Position numbers and translations under genes: made by a program. From positions 1 through 64,000 of the forward strand of contig NZ_BIMH01000022.1 of NCBI RefSeq assembly GCF_004000985.1: a DNA stretch of 64,000 bases. Reading direction: 5' to 3'. The notes under the pieces were generated by a model, which saw only the letters and a list, made by a program, of their open reading frames with translations, had not been told where the DNA came from and did not search any database. Positions 26,688 to 36,076 of the stretch are shown one piece after another; the stretch's first letter is position 1, and each line of letters begins with the position of its first letter. This DNA is from Paenibacillus validus NBRC 15382. GTDB taxonomy: Bacteria > Bacillota > Bacilli > Paenibacillales > NBRC-103111.

Positions 26688-27596
26688 ATGAGAAGGGAAG
26701 AAAGCCTTACTACGCAGAAACAGTCTTTGTCAAAAATTTTGGCACAAACGATTAAAACAGGAATTATTAAATCAAACCTGATTCCGATGTTTGCCGGATT
26801 AACCTTGGCATTATATACCTATCAAATCAGTCCTATTGAGAAATTTCCGGAAATGTTATTTGCTTTGATTGGTTCGATTTTAGTCATGGGTGCAGCCGGA
26901 GCTTTTAATAACCTATATGACCGAGATATAGATTCTATTATGGAGAGAACTAAAAACAGACCGACTGTAACAGGAGAAATAAAGCCTAAAGCGGTATTAG
27001 GGCTTGGTATCTTCATGTCTATTCTCGGCATAGCAACTCTTGCATTAACAACTCCCCTGGCAGCAATCCTAGGGTTTCTGGGTTTGTTTTTTTATATGGT
27101 CCCCTATACGATGTGGAGTAAAAGAAGAACCATTTATAATACGGAGATTGGAAGTATTTCTGGGGCAATGCCGCCTCTTATAGGATGGGCTGCTATTTAT
27201 CCGGACATAACACATCCAGCCATTCTTGGTCTGTTTGCGATTACAGTTATTTGGCAAATGCCGCATTTCTATGCTATAGCTATCCGGAAGCACGATGAGT
27301 ATAAGGCTGCGAAGGTTCCTATGCTTCCAGTAGTCAAAGGTGTTAAAAGAACCTATATACAAACTAATATTTATTTAATTGTTTTAATTGCAATAAGTTT
27401 TCTTTTTGGGTCTTTAAGCCTTGGTCTTATGTTAGTCGCGCTTCTTTTAAGTGTTCTATGGCTTATTTTAAGTATTTTCGGTTATAAAAAGATGGATTCA
27501 GAGAAATGGGCAAAATCAATGTTTGTTTATTCCCTGCTTCATATGACGATCTTATTTTCAACTGTAATTATCTATTCTCTGATGGGAATTTCTTAA
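26688..27596 (+). CDS. ctaB: Heme o synthase (protoheme IX farnesyltransferase)
   Basis: The 302-residue membrane protein is a UbiA-superfamily prenyltransferase of the CtaB/CyoE type. The first Asp-rich motif NNLYDRDID (about residues 88-96) and the RTKNRP segment after it bind the prenyl diphosphate through Mg2+. About nine hydrophobic helices are visible, with the second conserved loop around AIRKHDEYKAAKVPM. It adds farnesyl to heme b for heme o/a in terminal oxidases. No oxidase genes lie nearby; instead it is grouped with an RDD protein under a TetR regulator, suggesting a second, conditionally expressed copy. Confidence 0.9.
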   Translation: MRREESLTTQKQSLSKILAQTIKTGIIKSNLIPMFAGLTLALYTYQISPIEKFPEMLFALIGSILVMGAAGAFNNLYDRDIDSIMERTKNRPTVTGEIKPKAVLGLGIFMSILGIATLALTTPLAAILGFLGLFFYMVPYTMWSKRRTIYNTEIGSISGAMPPLIGWAAIYPDITHPAILGLFAITVIWQMPHFYAIAIRKHDEYKAAKVPMLPVVKGVKRTYIQTNIYLIVLIAISFLFGSLSLGLMLVALLLSVLWLILSIFGYKKMDSEKWAKSMFVYSLLHMTILFSTVIIYSLMGIS

Positions 27597-27635
27597 CTTT
27601 GTTATGTTCTTATGGGGGTCAGGAGGGCTGGATTT

Positions 27636-28169
27636 ATGCAAAGTTATGGTAATCTAAGAAGCGTATCGTTTGGCACCCGAATCATTTCTTTTTTGTGGGA
27701 TTATATTATTATATTAGGCTACATCATCCTGTTGATCGGAGTATTTTATATTGCAAAACCTATACTGATTCCACTGTTTACAGCAAGTGCTTTGTCCGCG
27801 GAGATCACTGGTTTTTTATTAATTACGCTTCCTGTTTATCTTTATTTTGCTTTATGTGAGGGGTCGAAATCGCACGCGACATGGGGAAAGCGAAGAATGG
27901 GGATCGTGGTGGTTGACGTTCACGGTCAACCATGCGGTCTTGGCCGCTCTCTTTTCCGTTCTGCCCTTAAATTCATCCCTTGGGAGCTGTCCCATTTCAC
28001 CATATGGCACATGGTCATTCCGTCAGGGTATCCCGATTATATAATTTATATTTTATTGGCCACGGTCTACGGATGGGTATTCATTTACTTGCTATGCGCC
28101 TTTATCAGCAAAAATAAACAAACTCTTTATGATTTTATTGCGGGAACCGTTGTAAGATATAAGGATTAA
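27636..28169 (+). CDS. RDD-family membrane protein
   Basis: The 177-residue protein has an N-terminal R-x-x-S-F-x-x-D-like opening (SFGTRIISFLWDYIIILGY) and about four membrane segments, with TWGKRRMGIVVVD after the second, typical of RDD proteins. Function of the family is mostly unknown; some export or ion-stress roles are reported. The ATG at 27636 follows GGAGGG with 8 bases, better than the ATG at 27612. Co-transcribed with heme o synthase. Confidence 0.85.
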   Translation: MQSYGNLRSVSFGTRIISFLWDYIIILGYIILLIGVFYIAKPILIPLFTASALSAEITGFLLITLPVYLYFALCEGSKSHATWGKRRMGIVVVDVHGQPCGLGRSLFRSALKFIPWELSHFTIWHMVIPSGYPDYIIYILLATVYGWVFIYLLCAFISKNKQTLYDFIAGTVVRYKD

Positions 28170-28201
28170 GCGTTCATTGAGCTCCATCCTTAGAAGGAGT
28201 T

Positions 28202-28229
28202 AAACCACCTTTTTAATGGGTGGTTTTTC
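28202..28229 (+). terminator. Rho-independent terminator
   Basis: AAACCACC (28202-28209) pairs with GGTGGTTT (28219-28226), followed by further Ts. The rest of 28230-28404 shows no gene; it is the upstream region of the kinase and has no copy of the shared box found further right. Confidence 0.85.
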
Positions 28230-28404
28230 TTATATCCGAAAATCTACAATCAAGTTGAACAGAGCCAAATTTATAAAAATTAAAACAATGACGATTGATT
28301 AAGTTTTTATATATTGCAAGAAACTCCTTCTCTCGCAACTCGTTTCGACAAACATTTCATACCATATATGTTAATTTAAACCTAATGCGGATATCTAAGA
28401 AAGG

Positions 28405-30207
28405 GTGGGTGCTTTCATTTCCTTCAGCAAACCGATTTCCATTCGGACTATTTTGCTGTCCGTCTTTCTTCTGCTCATGATTTTTCCTCTGGTGGTCATC
28501 ACGTATATTACCTACAAGAAGGAAAATGAAATCTTTCAAAAGCAGATGAGCCAATATTTGCTGCAAACCGTTGAACAGACTCATCGGGCTCTGGACGCCA
28601 ATCTATCAGAAATCGACCGGCTCACATGGACTTTACTATATGAGCAGTCGCTTGATTTTTTAAAGGGTCCGTTAGATTCTCCATACCGGTTGTTTGATGC
28701 CAATCAAAGGTTTAAAGAATTGGTTTATTCCAACTTGTTTCGCGGCAGGCTGGAGTACATACGCGCCATCTCTTTTATCACTTCGGATCGTACGGTTCTA
28801 TCGACGGAGAATTCATTTTATGCCTACGAGCAGGTCGATCATGCGAACTATCAATTTGTCATCGATCAGGTAGAGGACAAGTCCTTAAAAATGAACTGGT
28901 TCAGTGAAAAGAGGGCGATATATAGCCCGAAGGACGGCTTCCAAACCCCGGTTCGCGCTTCCGTGACGGCAGCAAGGCGCCTTATTGACAGCAATACGGG
29001 GGTGCTTCGCGGGTATCTGTTTGTTCAATTTAACGATTCGTTTATCAGTGAGTATCTCCGTAAGGTTCAAATCGGCTCAACAGGATCATTGTTGGTTTCG
29101 GACGCAGCGGGAGATGTTATTTACCAGCAGGATCCCCAGTTGTTTCAGAACAATAAAATAAATGAAGCGATAAGGTCTTTGCCTCTCCAGGGACAAGGGC
29201 TGAGGATTGTTGACGGGAAATGGCTGCTTGCCTCCGACATCTCGAAACTCAGCGGATGGAAAATGACGGCAGTTGTTCCTTTAGGAGAATTGATTGGTCC
29301 GAATCAAAAAATATTGCAATATCTGCTGATCATTGCCGCTTGCGGAGCCGTTGTCTCCGTCATCGTCTCGATCCTGCTGGCTACCGCGATTTCCAAGCCG
29401 GTCATTAATTTGGCCCGCTTAATGTCCATTGCTTCGAAAGACAGTCTTCATGTGCGGGAAACTCAAGGTTCGATTCAGGAAATCAGTATTTTACAATTCA
29501 ACTTCAATCGTATGATGGACCGGATTCAGGATCTGATTCGGGAGAACGAAAGGCAGCAGAAAGAAAAGCGGGAGGCGCTGCTGCAGGCGCTGCAAATGCA
29601 GATTCATCCGCATTTTTTATATAATACGCTCGACATGATTTACTGGATGGCCAAGAAACATAAAGCGGAATCCATAAGCAAGCTGGTAACGGCTTTGGGC
29701 AGGTTTTTCCGGTTCACCTTATCTGCGGGACAGGAATGGACAACACTGAGAAAAGAGGTGGAGCATATCGAGAACTATTTGCAAATTCAATCTTTTCGCT
29801 ACAGGGATAAGCTGCAATATGAGATTCATCTGGAGCCCTCTGTTTCAGAAGTACGTGTAATGCCGCTTATTCTTCAGCCTTTAATTGAAAACGCTTTAGA
29901 ACATGGTGTATCTAAAAATCCGGCGGGCGGTAAAGTGACGATAAGTGCCCGAAAAATGGAAAACCGGGTTTGTATCTTAATATCCAACACGGGTTCGCCT
30001 ATCGATCTGGAACATGTGAACCGTTTACTGCAGGACGCTTCCCCAAGCGTGCATGTCGGTCTTCGAAATGTCCAGCAAAGAATCCAGTTGGCATTCGGTC
30101 AGAGGTACGGCATACAGCTAACGGAAAGCGAGCAACTCGAAACGCTGGTCAAGATAACCATACCTTATGGTTTGTCTCCGTCAAACCCGTTATTTGAGGA
30201 GGCATAG
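28405..30207 (+). CDS. YesM-type sensor histidine kinase of a three-component system
   Basis: The 600-residue kinase has two membrane helices (about residues 13-36 and 296-319) around an extracellular sensor (cache-like, about 255 residues). A HAMP linker, the His_kinase domain with MQIHPHFLYNTLD (phospho-acceptor His) and a HATPase domain (PLIENALEHGV) follow. It belongs to the LytS/YesM class that partners AraC-type regulators. The GTG start at 28405 overlaps its own AAAGGG ribosome site, which is odd; a non-standard ATT at 28417 has better spacing. Next come a membrane-anchored binding protein and an AraC-type regulator in one operon. Confidence 0.92.
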   Translation: MGAFISFSKPISIRTILLSVFLLLMIFPLVVITYITYKKENEIFQKQMSQYLLQTVEQTHRALDANLSEIDRLTWTLLYEQSLDFLKGPLDSPYRLFDANQRFKELVYSNLFRGRLEYIRAISFITSDRTVLSTENSFYAYEQVDHANYQFVIDQVEDKSLKMNWFSEKRAIYSPKDGFQTPVRASVTAARRLIDSNTGVLRGYLFVQFNDSFISEYLRKVQIGSTGSLLVSDAAGDVIYQQDPQLFQNNKINEAIRSLPLQGQGLRIVDGKWLLASDISKLSGWKMTAVVPLGELIGPNQKILQYLLIIAACGAVVSVIVSILLATAISKPVINLARLMSIASKDSLHVRETQGSIQEISILQFNFNRMMDRIQDLIRENERQQKEKREALLQALQMQIHPHFLYNTLDMIYWMAKKHKAESISKLVTALGRFFRFTLSAGQEWTTLRKEVEHIENYLQIQSFRYRDKLQYEIHLEPSVSEVRVMPLILQPLIENALEHGVSKNPAGGKVTISARKMENRVCILISNTGSPIDLEHVNRLLQDASPSVHVGLRNVQQRIQLAFGQRYGIQLTESEQLETLVKITIPYGLSPSNPLFEEA

Positions 30208-30209
30208 CT

Positions 30210-31562
30210 TTGAAGCGCTTTAAATACAATGGACTGATGTTTATTGCGTTCGTGCTCCTTCTGATTTGGGCACTGAGCAGTTTGGTTTTGCTGGATCAAG
30301 TAACCATCGAGACGGTGAAAGTTCCACCAGAAACCAAAAAAATCAGGGTGCTTATTCGTACGGGGACGGAATCTGCGGCGATGCGTCAGATTTCGCAGGC
30401 TTTTGAAGCGGAGACGGGTATCCAGGTGGAATATATTGAATTGGGCAGAGATGTGTATTTTACATCGGTTGGTACGCAGCTGCTGGCGGGTACAGACTCG
30501 TTTGACATCGTCTCCGTACCGAACACGTCCATTGCCCAATTTGCCTCCGCCCATGCGATTCTTCCACTGGATTCCTTTATCAGGAATCCCCATTTGACGG
30601 ATTTGCCGTCGTTCGATGTCGATGATTTTCTTTCCGTCTACCGTTACCAGGGAGCGACTTATGCGCTGCCGACGGACATTAGCACCCATTTTCTTTATTA
30701 TCGCAGTGATTTAATTTCAAGCGTTCCTGAAACCTGGGATGATTTGTTCAAGGAGGCCCGGAAATATACCAAAAGCCATAACCCGGAATCCCCTACGACA
30801 TGGGGGTTAGCGATGCCTGCCGTTGTACCGGAGGAACGCTCCAAAATATTCGCCTCTCTATTATGGTCGTTTGGCGGAGATATTTTGAAGGAGAACGACG
30901 GGGAGGTACTGCTGGATCAACAGGAGTCCATTCAAGCCGGTGAATACCTTGAACAACTGGTGAAAGAGAAGCTCGTGCCGCAGGATATGCTGAGCTGGGA
31001 TTTTTCCAGAACGCGCGATGCCTTGATTTCAGGGGAAGTGGCCATGGCGGCGCCGTATTGGAATTCCGCATATCCGATGATCAAGCAAGCCGCTAGTCCT
31101 TATACAGATTCGATTCAAATCTCTTTAATTCCCGGCACCAAGGACCAGAACGGTAATCTCCGCCGTATCCCGTTTCAGCATGGTTGGACGCTCGCGATCA
31201 ATGCCAGTTCCACGAATCCGTTGGATGCATGGAAGTTTCTCGAGTTTGCGACCGGTAAACGCGGAGGGATGATCTATGCTCAGCGAGGGGGGATTCCAGC
31301 CAGACGTTCCATTTTGAGTGATCCGTCCTTTAAAGTGTCGCGACCCGATTTTTCATTAATTCTGGAGAGCATCGATATTGCGAAAGCAGAACCTTCAATT
31401 ACTTATTATCCGGCTATGGTTGATATCGAAGATAAGGCGCTGGCCAAAATCGTTACCTTATATGCCAACCCGAGAGAAACCTTTATGGAGGCGGCGCATG
31501 AACTTCGTCAGCTTTCCGGGCATATCAAAAAGAATCTGAATAGGACGGAGGGAAATCGATGA
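30210..31562 (+). CDS. Membrane-anchored sugar-binding protein (sensor component)
   Basis: The 450-residue protein is a family 1 extracellular solute-binding protein (RVLIRTGTESAAMRQISQAF opening of the fold, PLDSF, ALPTDIST, WSFGGDIL, FQHGWTLAIN). It has an uncleaved-looking N-terminal helix (about residues 8-29) and no lipobox cysteine, so it should stay tethered in the membrane. It starts with TTG at 30210, seven bases after GAGGAGG, and its stop overlaps the next start (ATGA). Lying between a kinase and a response regulator, away from the permeases, it is most likely a co-sensor, as XylFII is for LytS-type kinases in other Firmicutes. Confidence 0.82.
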   Translation: MKRFKYNGLMFIAFVLLLIWALSSLVLLDQVTIETVKVPPETKKIRVLIRTGTESAAMRQISQAFEAETGIQVEYIELGRDVYFTSVGTQLLAGTDSFDIVSVPNTSIAQFASAHAILPLDSFIRNPHLTDLPSFDVDDFLSVYRYQGATYALPTDISTHFLYYRSDLISSVPETWDDLFKEARKYTKSHNPESPTTWGLAMPAVVPEERSKIFASLLWSFGGDILKENDGEVLLDQQESIQAGEYLEQLVKEKLVPQDMLSWDFSRTRDALISGEVAMAAPYWNSAYPMIKQAASPYTDSIQISLIPGTKDQNGNLRRIPFQHGWTLAINASSTNPLDAWKFLEFATGKRGGMIYAQRGGIPARRSILSDPSFKVSRPDFSLILESIDIAKAEPSITYYPAMVDIEDKALAKIVTLYANPRETFMEAAHELRQLSGHIKKNLNRTEGNR

Positions 31563-32338
31563 GCGCTGCTGCATGCCGGGCTGTTATTATCGATGACGAA
31601 GCCTGGATTCGGGAAGGGTTAAGCGAACATATCCATTGGGAGCTTCTCGGTATTGATCTGGTGCAAGTATTTCAGGACGGCTTTGAGGCTGTGAATTATA
31701 TCGAAGGCCATCCTGTCGACATCCTTGTGTCGGATATACGCATGCCCAATATGACCGGCCTGGAGCTCGTCGCAAGATTACGCCTATTGGAAGATAACCA
31801 TCGCTTGCCATCGAAAATTCAAGTTATTTTCCTGACCGGCCATGGCGATTTTAAATACGCCCAGGAAGCGATCCGTCTCGGCGCTATGGATTATCTGCTT
31901 AAGCCCACGGATGTCGAAGAGATCGAAGCGGTCTTACAGAAAGCCAAGCAGCTGTGCGGCAAAGAAGAGAAGCCTGCCAAGCGGCAGCCCGCACAACCAA
32001 AGGCGCCGGAGGAGCCCGTTTCGTACCTGATTAAAAAGGCGCTTCAGATGATGAGCTCAAGATTCACGGAAGATCTCCATCTCACCCAAATTGCTGAAGA
32101 GTTGTTTGTCACGTCCAATTATTTAAGCCGGTTATTCCGTCAGGAAACAGGAAAATCGTTCAGCGACTATTTATCGCATATGAGAATTGAAAAAGCCTGT
32201 GAGCTGCTAAGCTGTACCAATCTCAAAATTTACCAGGTTGGCGAGGCGGTGGGCTATCCCAATCCCCGATATTTCAGCGAATGGTTTCAAAAGCAGACGG
32301 GGATGTCGCCGGGCGACTATCGCGCACGTCATGCATAA
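31559..32338 (+). CDS. AraC-type response regulator (REC + HTH_18)
   Basis: The 259-residue protein has an N-terminal receiver (VIIDDEAWIREGL, acceptor Asp in ILVSDIRMP, Lys in LLKPTD), a short linker (Lys/Pro/Gln/Ala-rich, near residue 140) and a C-terminal AraC HTH (FTEDLHLTQIAEELFVTSNYL, then VGEAVGYPNPRYFSEWF). It is half the length of YesN relatives because no central domain is present. The ATG overlaps the binding-protein stop. Candidate activator of the four promoters carrying the shared AAAAGATAG box further right. Confidence 0.92.
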   Translation: MSAAACRAVIIDDEAWIREGLSEHIHWELLGIDLVQVFQDGFEAVNYIEGHPVDILVSDIRMPNMTGLELVARLRLLEDNHRLPSKIQVIFLTGHGDFKYAQEAIRLGAMDYLLKPTDVEEIEAVLQKAKQLCGKEEKPAKRQPAQPKAPEEPVSYLIKKALQMMSSRFTEDLHLTQIAEELFVTSNYLSRLFRQETGKSFSDYLSHMRIEKACELLSCTNLKIYQVGEAVGYPNPRYFSEWFQKQTGMSPGDYRARHA

Positions 32339-32376
32339 AGGAGGGGAATGTCAAATTTTGTGCAAGAAAACAGAAT

Positions 32377-32444
32377 AAAAGATAGATTTACCTCATTCAA
32401 AGAGGTTCTCCAATTGAGTAAGATTATTTTGTAAAGCGCTTTCA
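32377..32444 (+). promoter_or_regulatory. Shared activator box, promoter and cre (copy A, importer lipoprotein)
   Basis: Box AAAAGATAGATTTACC (32377-32392), -35 TTCAAA (32396-32401), 17-bp spacer and -10 TAAGAT (32419-32424). GTAAAGCGCTTTCA (32431-32444), a cre-like palindrome, covers the start of transcription. The -35 is poor, which suits an activator bound right beside it. Confidence 0.75.
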
Positions 32445-32474
32445 TAAAAAGCAATCTTGAAAGGGGTAGTAACT

Positions 32475-33818
32475 GTGAAACGAAAATTGTCTCTTACGCT
32501 TTCGGCTGTAACCCTGGCGGGCACGCTCTTAACGGCTTGCGGCGCAGACACTGACGCCAACACGACTGAGGTAAAAGAAAGCCCGGCTCCGTCAGCGGGG
32601 GCAAATACGCCCGCCCCAAAGGCGAATGCGGAAAAAAAACAGGTTGAAATCTTCAGCTGGTGGACGGGAGCAGGTGAAGAAGCGGGACTTCAAGGACTTA
32701 TAAAGCTGTTTAAAGAAAAGCACCCGGATATCGAGGTCATTAACGCCGCGGTAGCGGGCGGAGCAGGAACAAATGCGAAGGCCGTTCTGGCAAGCCGTAT
32801 GCAGGGCGGAGATCCTCCATCTTCATTCCAGGTGCATGGCGGTGCGGAGCTGAACACCGGATGGGTTGCCGCGGATAAAGTAAATCCTTTGAACGATCTG
32901 TATGATAGCGAAGGCTGGAAGGCCAAGTTTCCGAAGGACCTGATCGACATGGTCAGCAAGGACGGCAATATTTATTCGGTTCCGGTCAATATTCACCGTG
33001 GAAATGTGATATTCTACAACAAGAAAATTTTTGACGATAACGGACTGAAAGCACCAACAACATTTGATGAGTTTTTCAAGGTGGCGGATGCGTTAAAAGC
33101 AAAAGGGGTTACTCCGCTTGCGCTCGGCGACAAAGAGCCTTGGACGGCAACGATGCTGTTTGAGAATGTACTGCTCGGCGAGTTCGGTCCTGACGATTAC
33201 AAGAAACTGTGGACCGGCGAAATTCCTTTTGACGATGCACGGGTGAAAAAATCGCTGGAAACCTTTAAAAAGATGCTGACTTACATCAATAAAGATCATG
33301 CTGCCCGTAACTGGCAGGATGCCGCCCAACTGGTCGCCAAAGGGGAAGCAGCCATGAACAACATGGGGGACTGGGCCAAAGGGTATTTTACAACGGATCT
33401 GAAATTAAAAGCTAATGAAGATTTCGGGTGGGTCGCATCGCCGAATTCAGACGGCAGCTTTATGGTCATAACGGATACTTTTGCACTGCCTAAAGCTTCC
33501 AAAGATCAAGCAACTGCCAAAGAATTCTTAAAGGTTCTCGGTTCTGTAGAAGGTCAGGATGTATTCAATCCGTTGAAGGGATCGATTCCGGCTCGTATTG
33601 ATGCAGATGCATCCAAATACGACATTTATGGTAAAACGACGATTGAAGACTTTAAGAAGAGCAAGCTGACCCCAAGTATGGCACACGGCTCCGCTGCACC
33701 GGAAGGCTTTACGACCCAAGCTAATCAAGCCATCAATATTTTCGTAACGCAGGGCGACGTCGAGCAGGCGGCGAAAGCGCTCAAACAGGCACAGGATGCT
33801 AACGGTATGAAGAAGTAG
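32475..33818 (+). CDS. Sugar ABC transporter substrate-binding lipoprotein
   Basis: The 447-residue protein has a lipoprotein signal ending LLTACGAD and a family 1 binding fold (QVEIFSWWTGAGEEAGLQGL, PVNIHRGNVIFYNK, MNNMGDWAKG). The GTG at 32475 follows AAAGGGG with 9 bases. Two permeases follow behind a stem-loop. No ATPase gene is present; such Firmicute sugar importers usually borrow MsmX. It is driven by the shared box promoter, so it belongs to the same regulon as the glycosidases. Confidence 0.93.
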   Translation: MKRKLSLTLSAVTLAGTLLTACGADTDANTTEVKESPAPSAGANTPAPKANAEKKQVEIFSWWTGAGEEAGLQGLIKLFKEKHPDIEVINAAVAGGAGTNAKAVLASRMQGGDPPSSFQVHGGAELNTGWVAADKVNPLNDLYDSEGWKAKFPKDLIDMVSKDGNIYSVPVNIHRGNVIFYNKKIFDDNGLKAPTTFDEFFKVADALKAKGVTPLALGDKEPWTATMLFENVLLGEFGPDDYKKLWTGEIPFDDARVKKSLETFKKMLTYINKDHAARNWQDAAQLVAKGEAAMNNMGDWAKGYFTTDLKLKANEDFGWVASPNSDGSFMVITDTFALPKASKDQATAKEFLKVLGSVEGQDVFNPLKGSIPARIDADASKYDIYGKTTIEDFKKSKLTPSMAHGSAAPEGFTTQANQAINIFVTQGDVEQAAKALKQAQDANGMKK

Positions 33819-33831
33819 GGAAAAATCGACG

Positions 33832-33861
33832 GGGCCAGATGGCAGACCAGACATCTGGCCC
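33832..33861 (+). terminator. Intercistronic stem-loop after the binding-protein gene
   Basis: GGGCCAGATG (33832-33841) pairs with CATCTGGCCC (33852-33861) with a short T-run. It probably attenuates read-through so that the lipoprotein is made in excess over the permeases. Confidence 0.7.
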
Positions 33862-33882
33862 TTTGTCTTGGAGTGTGATCAG

Positions 33883-34866
33883 ATGAACGCTACCCGTTCA
33901 ACCAGACCATTGAATACCAAACAACCCGTTCCCGCGTCAGGCCGGCGAAGCGTCTGGAAGTCGGAGAAGCTCGTGCCCATCCTCATGCTTCTGCCTTCAT
34001 TAGCGGCGATCGCCATTTTTGTTTATGGATTTATTGCGTGGACAGGTTTTGTCTCATTCACGGAATGGAACACATTAGTCAAAAATTTTGCTTTTGCGGG
34101 CTTTAGCAATTATCAATTCCTGTTTCAGGATTTTCGTTTTCAGTCGGATTTAAGAAACACACTGACATTTACGATTCTTTTCATTGCGGGCGGGATGCTC
34201 ATCGGACTGTTTCTGGCGATTATGGTTGACCGGAAAATTCGCGGCGAAGCTTTTTTTCGCAATGTGTTTGTGTTTCCGATGGCGCTTTCGTTTGTCGTGA
34301 CCGGGGTAGTGTGGCAGTGGATTCTAAACCCGACGACAGGAATCAATTTACTTCTCAAGTCACTAGGGATGACGAATGTCCCGTCTTGGTTTGTAAGTAC
34401 GGAGATTGTTCCCAAAATTCATCTGGGGCAGATTGATTTCGGACTGCCGCTAGCGATTATTGCTGTAGCGATCGCTGCGATCTGGCAAATGTCCGGTTTT
34501 GCGATGGCCATGTATCTGGCCGGGTTACGGGGAATCTCTGAAGACCTGCGGGAAGCGGCACGGGTGGATGGAGCGACGGAATGGCAGGTGCTGTTGAAGG
34601 TCATATTGCCGCAATTGAAGCCCATTACGATGAGCTTGATTATTATTTTAGCGCATATTTCGTTGAAAATTTTCGATTTGGTCTATGCGATGACAGGACC
34701 AGGCGCCATGTTTGTGACGGATGTTCCCGGTGTCTATATGTTTGAAACGACCTTCCGCGGCAATCATTATGCCCAAGGTGCGGGTATCGCCATGATTATG
34801 CTGCTTCTTGTCTCCTTACTTATTGTTCCTTACTTGATTTTCAACATGCGCAAGGGGGAAGAGTAA
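33883..34866 (+). CDS. Sugar ABC transporter permease 1
   Basis: The 327-residue permease has about six membrane helices and the EAA loop [20 protein letters not shown], typical of MalF-type sugar permeases. Residues up to about 25 are a polar cytoplasmic tail. The ATG at 33883 follows GGAG. It works with permease 2 and the upstream lipoprotein. Confidence 0.93.
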   Translation: MNATRSTRPLNTKQPVPASGRRSVWKSEKLVPILMLLPSLAAIAIFVYGFIAWTGFVSFTEWNTLVKNFAFAGFSNYQFLFQDFRFQSDLRNTLTFTILFIAGGMLIGLFLAIMVDRKIRGEAFFRNVFVFPMALSFVVTGVVWQWILNPTTGINLLLKSLGMTNVPSWFVSTEIVPKIHLGQIDFGLPLAIIAVAIAAIWQMSGFAMAMYLAGLRGISEDLREAARVDGATEWQVLLKVILPQLKPITMSLIIILAHISLKIFDLVYAMTGPGAMFVTDVPGVYMFETTFRGNHYAQGAGIAMIMLLLVSLLIVPYLIFNMRKGEE

Positions 34867-34867
34867 C

Positions 34868-35689
34868 ATGTCGCTGGAGCGCTTCAACCGTTCGCTGTTG
34901 TATGGGGTACTGATCGTACTTGCGATCTTATATCTGGTTCCGATTTATGTCATGCTGATCACCAGTGTGAAGGGCTTGCAAGAAATTACGTTAGATCAAA
35001 TGTGGGCGCTGCCGAAGCACTTTAACTTGGGCGGTTATCAGGAGGCTTTTAAGAAGCTGATCCCCAATTTGACGAACAGCTTCTTGCTTGCCATCCCGGC
35101 TACGCTGCTATCGGCCCTGCTCGGATCGCTCAATGGGTATATTTTATCCAAATGGAAGTTTAAAGGCGCGGACGTCCTGTTTACGCTGATGCTGTTCGGG
35201 ATGTTCATTCCGTACCAAAGCATACTTATTCCATTGATACAATTTTTGCAAATGATCAAGCTGTACAATTCGATTCCCGGATTAATACTCGTTCATGTTG
35301 TGTACGGCCTGCCTATTTGTACCTTGATGTTCCGCAATTTTTATGTCGGCGTTCCCAATGAAGTGCTTGAATCGGCCAAAATCGATGGAAACGGCTTCTT
35401 CGGTATTTATCGGTATATGATGATTCCCTTATCGTTAACCGGATTTGTGGTCGTAGGTATTTGGCAGTTCACCAGCGTCTGGAACGAATTCTTGTTTGCC
35501 GTTACTCTCACGACACAGAAGCAGCAGCCCATCATGGTCGCCCTCCAAAACCTGTCCGGAAGTCAGATTGTGCAGTGGAACGTGCAGATGGCCGGAGCTA
35601 TTTTGGCCGCACTCCCTACACTGCTGGTTTATATGTTCCTGAGCCGGTATTTTATCAGGGGGCTGCTTGCAGGTTCAATCAAGGGATAA
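34868..35689 (+). CDS. Sugar ABC transporter permease 2
   Basis: The 273-residue permease is of the MalG type, with six helices and the EAA loop [22 protein letters not shown]. It starts directly behind permease 1 with an AGGGGGAAG ribosome site. Imported sugars should be products of the surface enzymes encoded downstream; this is inference from the shared promoter type. Confidence 0.93.
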   Translation: MSLERFNRSLLYGVLIVLAILYLVPIYVMLITSVKGLQEITLDQMWALPKHFNLGGYQEAFKKLIPNLTNSFLLAIPATLLSALLGSLNGYILSKWKFKGADVLFTLMLFGMFIPYQSILIPLIQFLQMIKLYNSIPGLILVHVVYGLPICTLMFRNFYVGVPNEVLESAKIDGNGFFGIYRYMMIPLSLTGFVVVGIWQFTSVWNEFLFAVTLTTQKQQPIMVALQNLSGSQIVQWNVQMAGAILAALPTLLVYMFLSRYFIRGLLAGSIKG

Positions 35690-35718
35690 AGGTTATCCGT
35701 AAGTTGAAAAAAATGGCC

Positions 35719-35761
35719 AGGGTTGTCCCGCAAGTCATCATTCATGACAAGGGACAACCCT
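35719..35761 (+). terminator. Terminator of the importer operon
   Basis: AGGGTTGTCCC (35719-35729) pairs with GGGACAACCCT (35751-35761), an 11-bp perfect stem, followed by a T-rich tail. Confidence 0.85.
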
Positions 35762-35820
35762 TTCGTTTTCAATAAATCCATCCCATGATATCAGGTATGA
35801 AAAGGATGTTTAAACGGAAG

Positions 35821-35889
35821 AAAAGATAGTTTTACCTCATAGTTAAAGCGAGCCCGCTTATGTAAGATATTTAAAAGGAAGCGCTTACA
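35821..35889 (+). promoter_or_regulatory. Shared activator box, promoter and cre (copy B, GH3 gene)
   Basis: Box AAAAGATAGTTTTACC (35821-35836), -35 TAGTTA (35840-35845), 17-bp spacer, -10 TAAGAT (35863-35868) and cre-like GGAAGCGCTTACA (35877-35889). Geometry is the same as in the other three copies. Confidence 0.8.
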
Positions 35890-36076
35890 GACCTGGCATA
35901 AAACCTCTGTACGTGGTCTTCTATCGTTGAAGTGACCCCGATGGAGGTTTTTCTCACGGTAGAAATGCTGCTATTCAAGGAGGCGTTTATGAATTGAATC
36001 GTTGCATTGGCGGATGTCGTAGTCCACCGAAATTTACAGGAGAGTGCCTTAGTAAACTATGAGGAGGTTAGGGTAC
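35890..36076 (+). promoter_or_regulatory. Long structured leader of the GH3 gene with minimal ORF
   Basis: About 190 bases separate the cre site from the GH3 start. AAACCTC (35901-35907) can pair with GAGGTTT (35944-35950), followed by TTCTC, a weak attenuator. An ideal AAGGAGG precedes the start-stop ORF ATG-AAT-TGA (35989-35997). A 22-codon TTG ORF (35994-36062) ends over the GH3 ribosome site. A regulatory role is possible but unproven. Confidence 0.35.
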
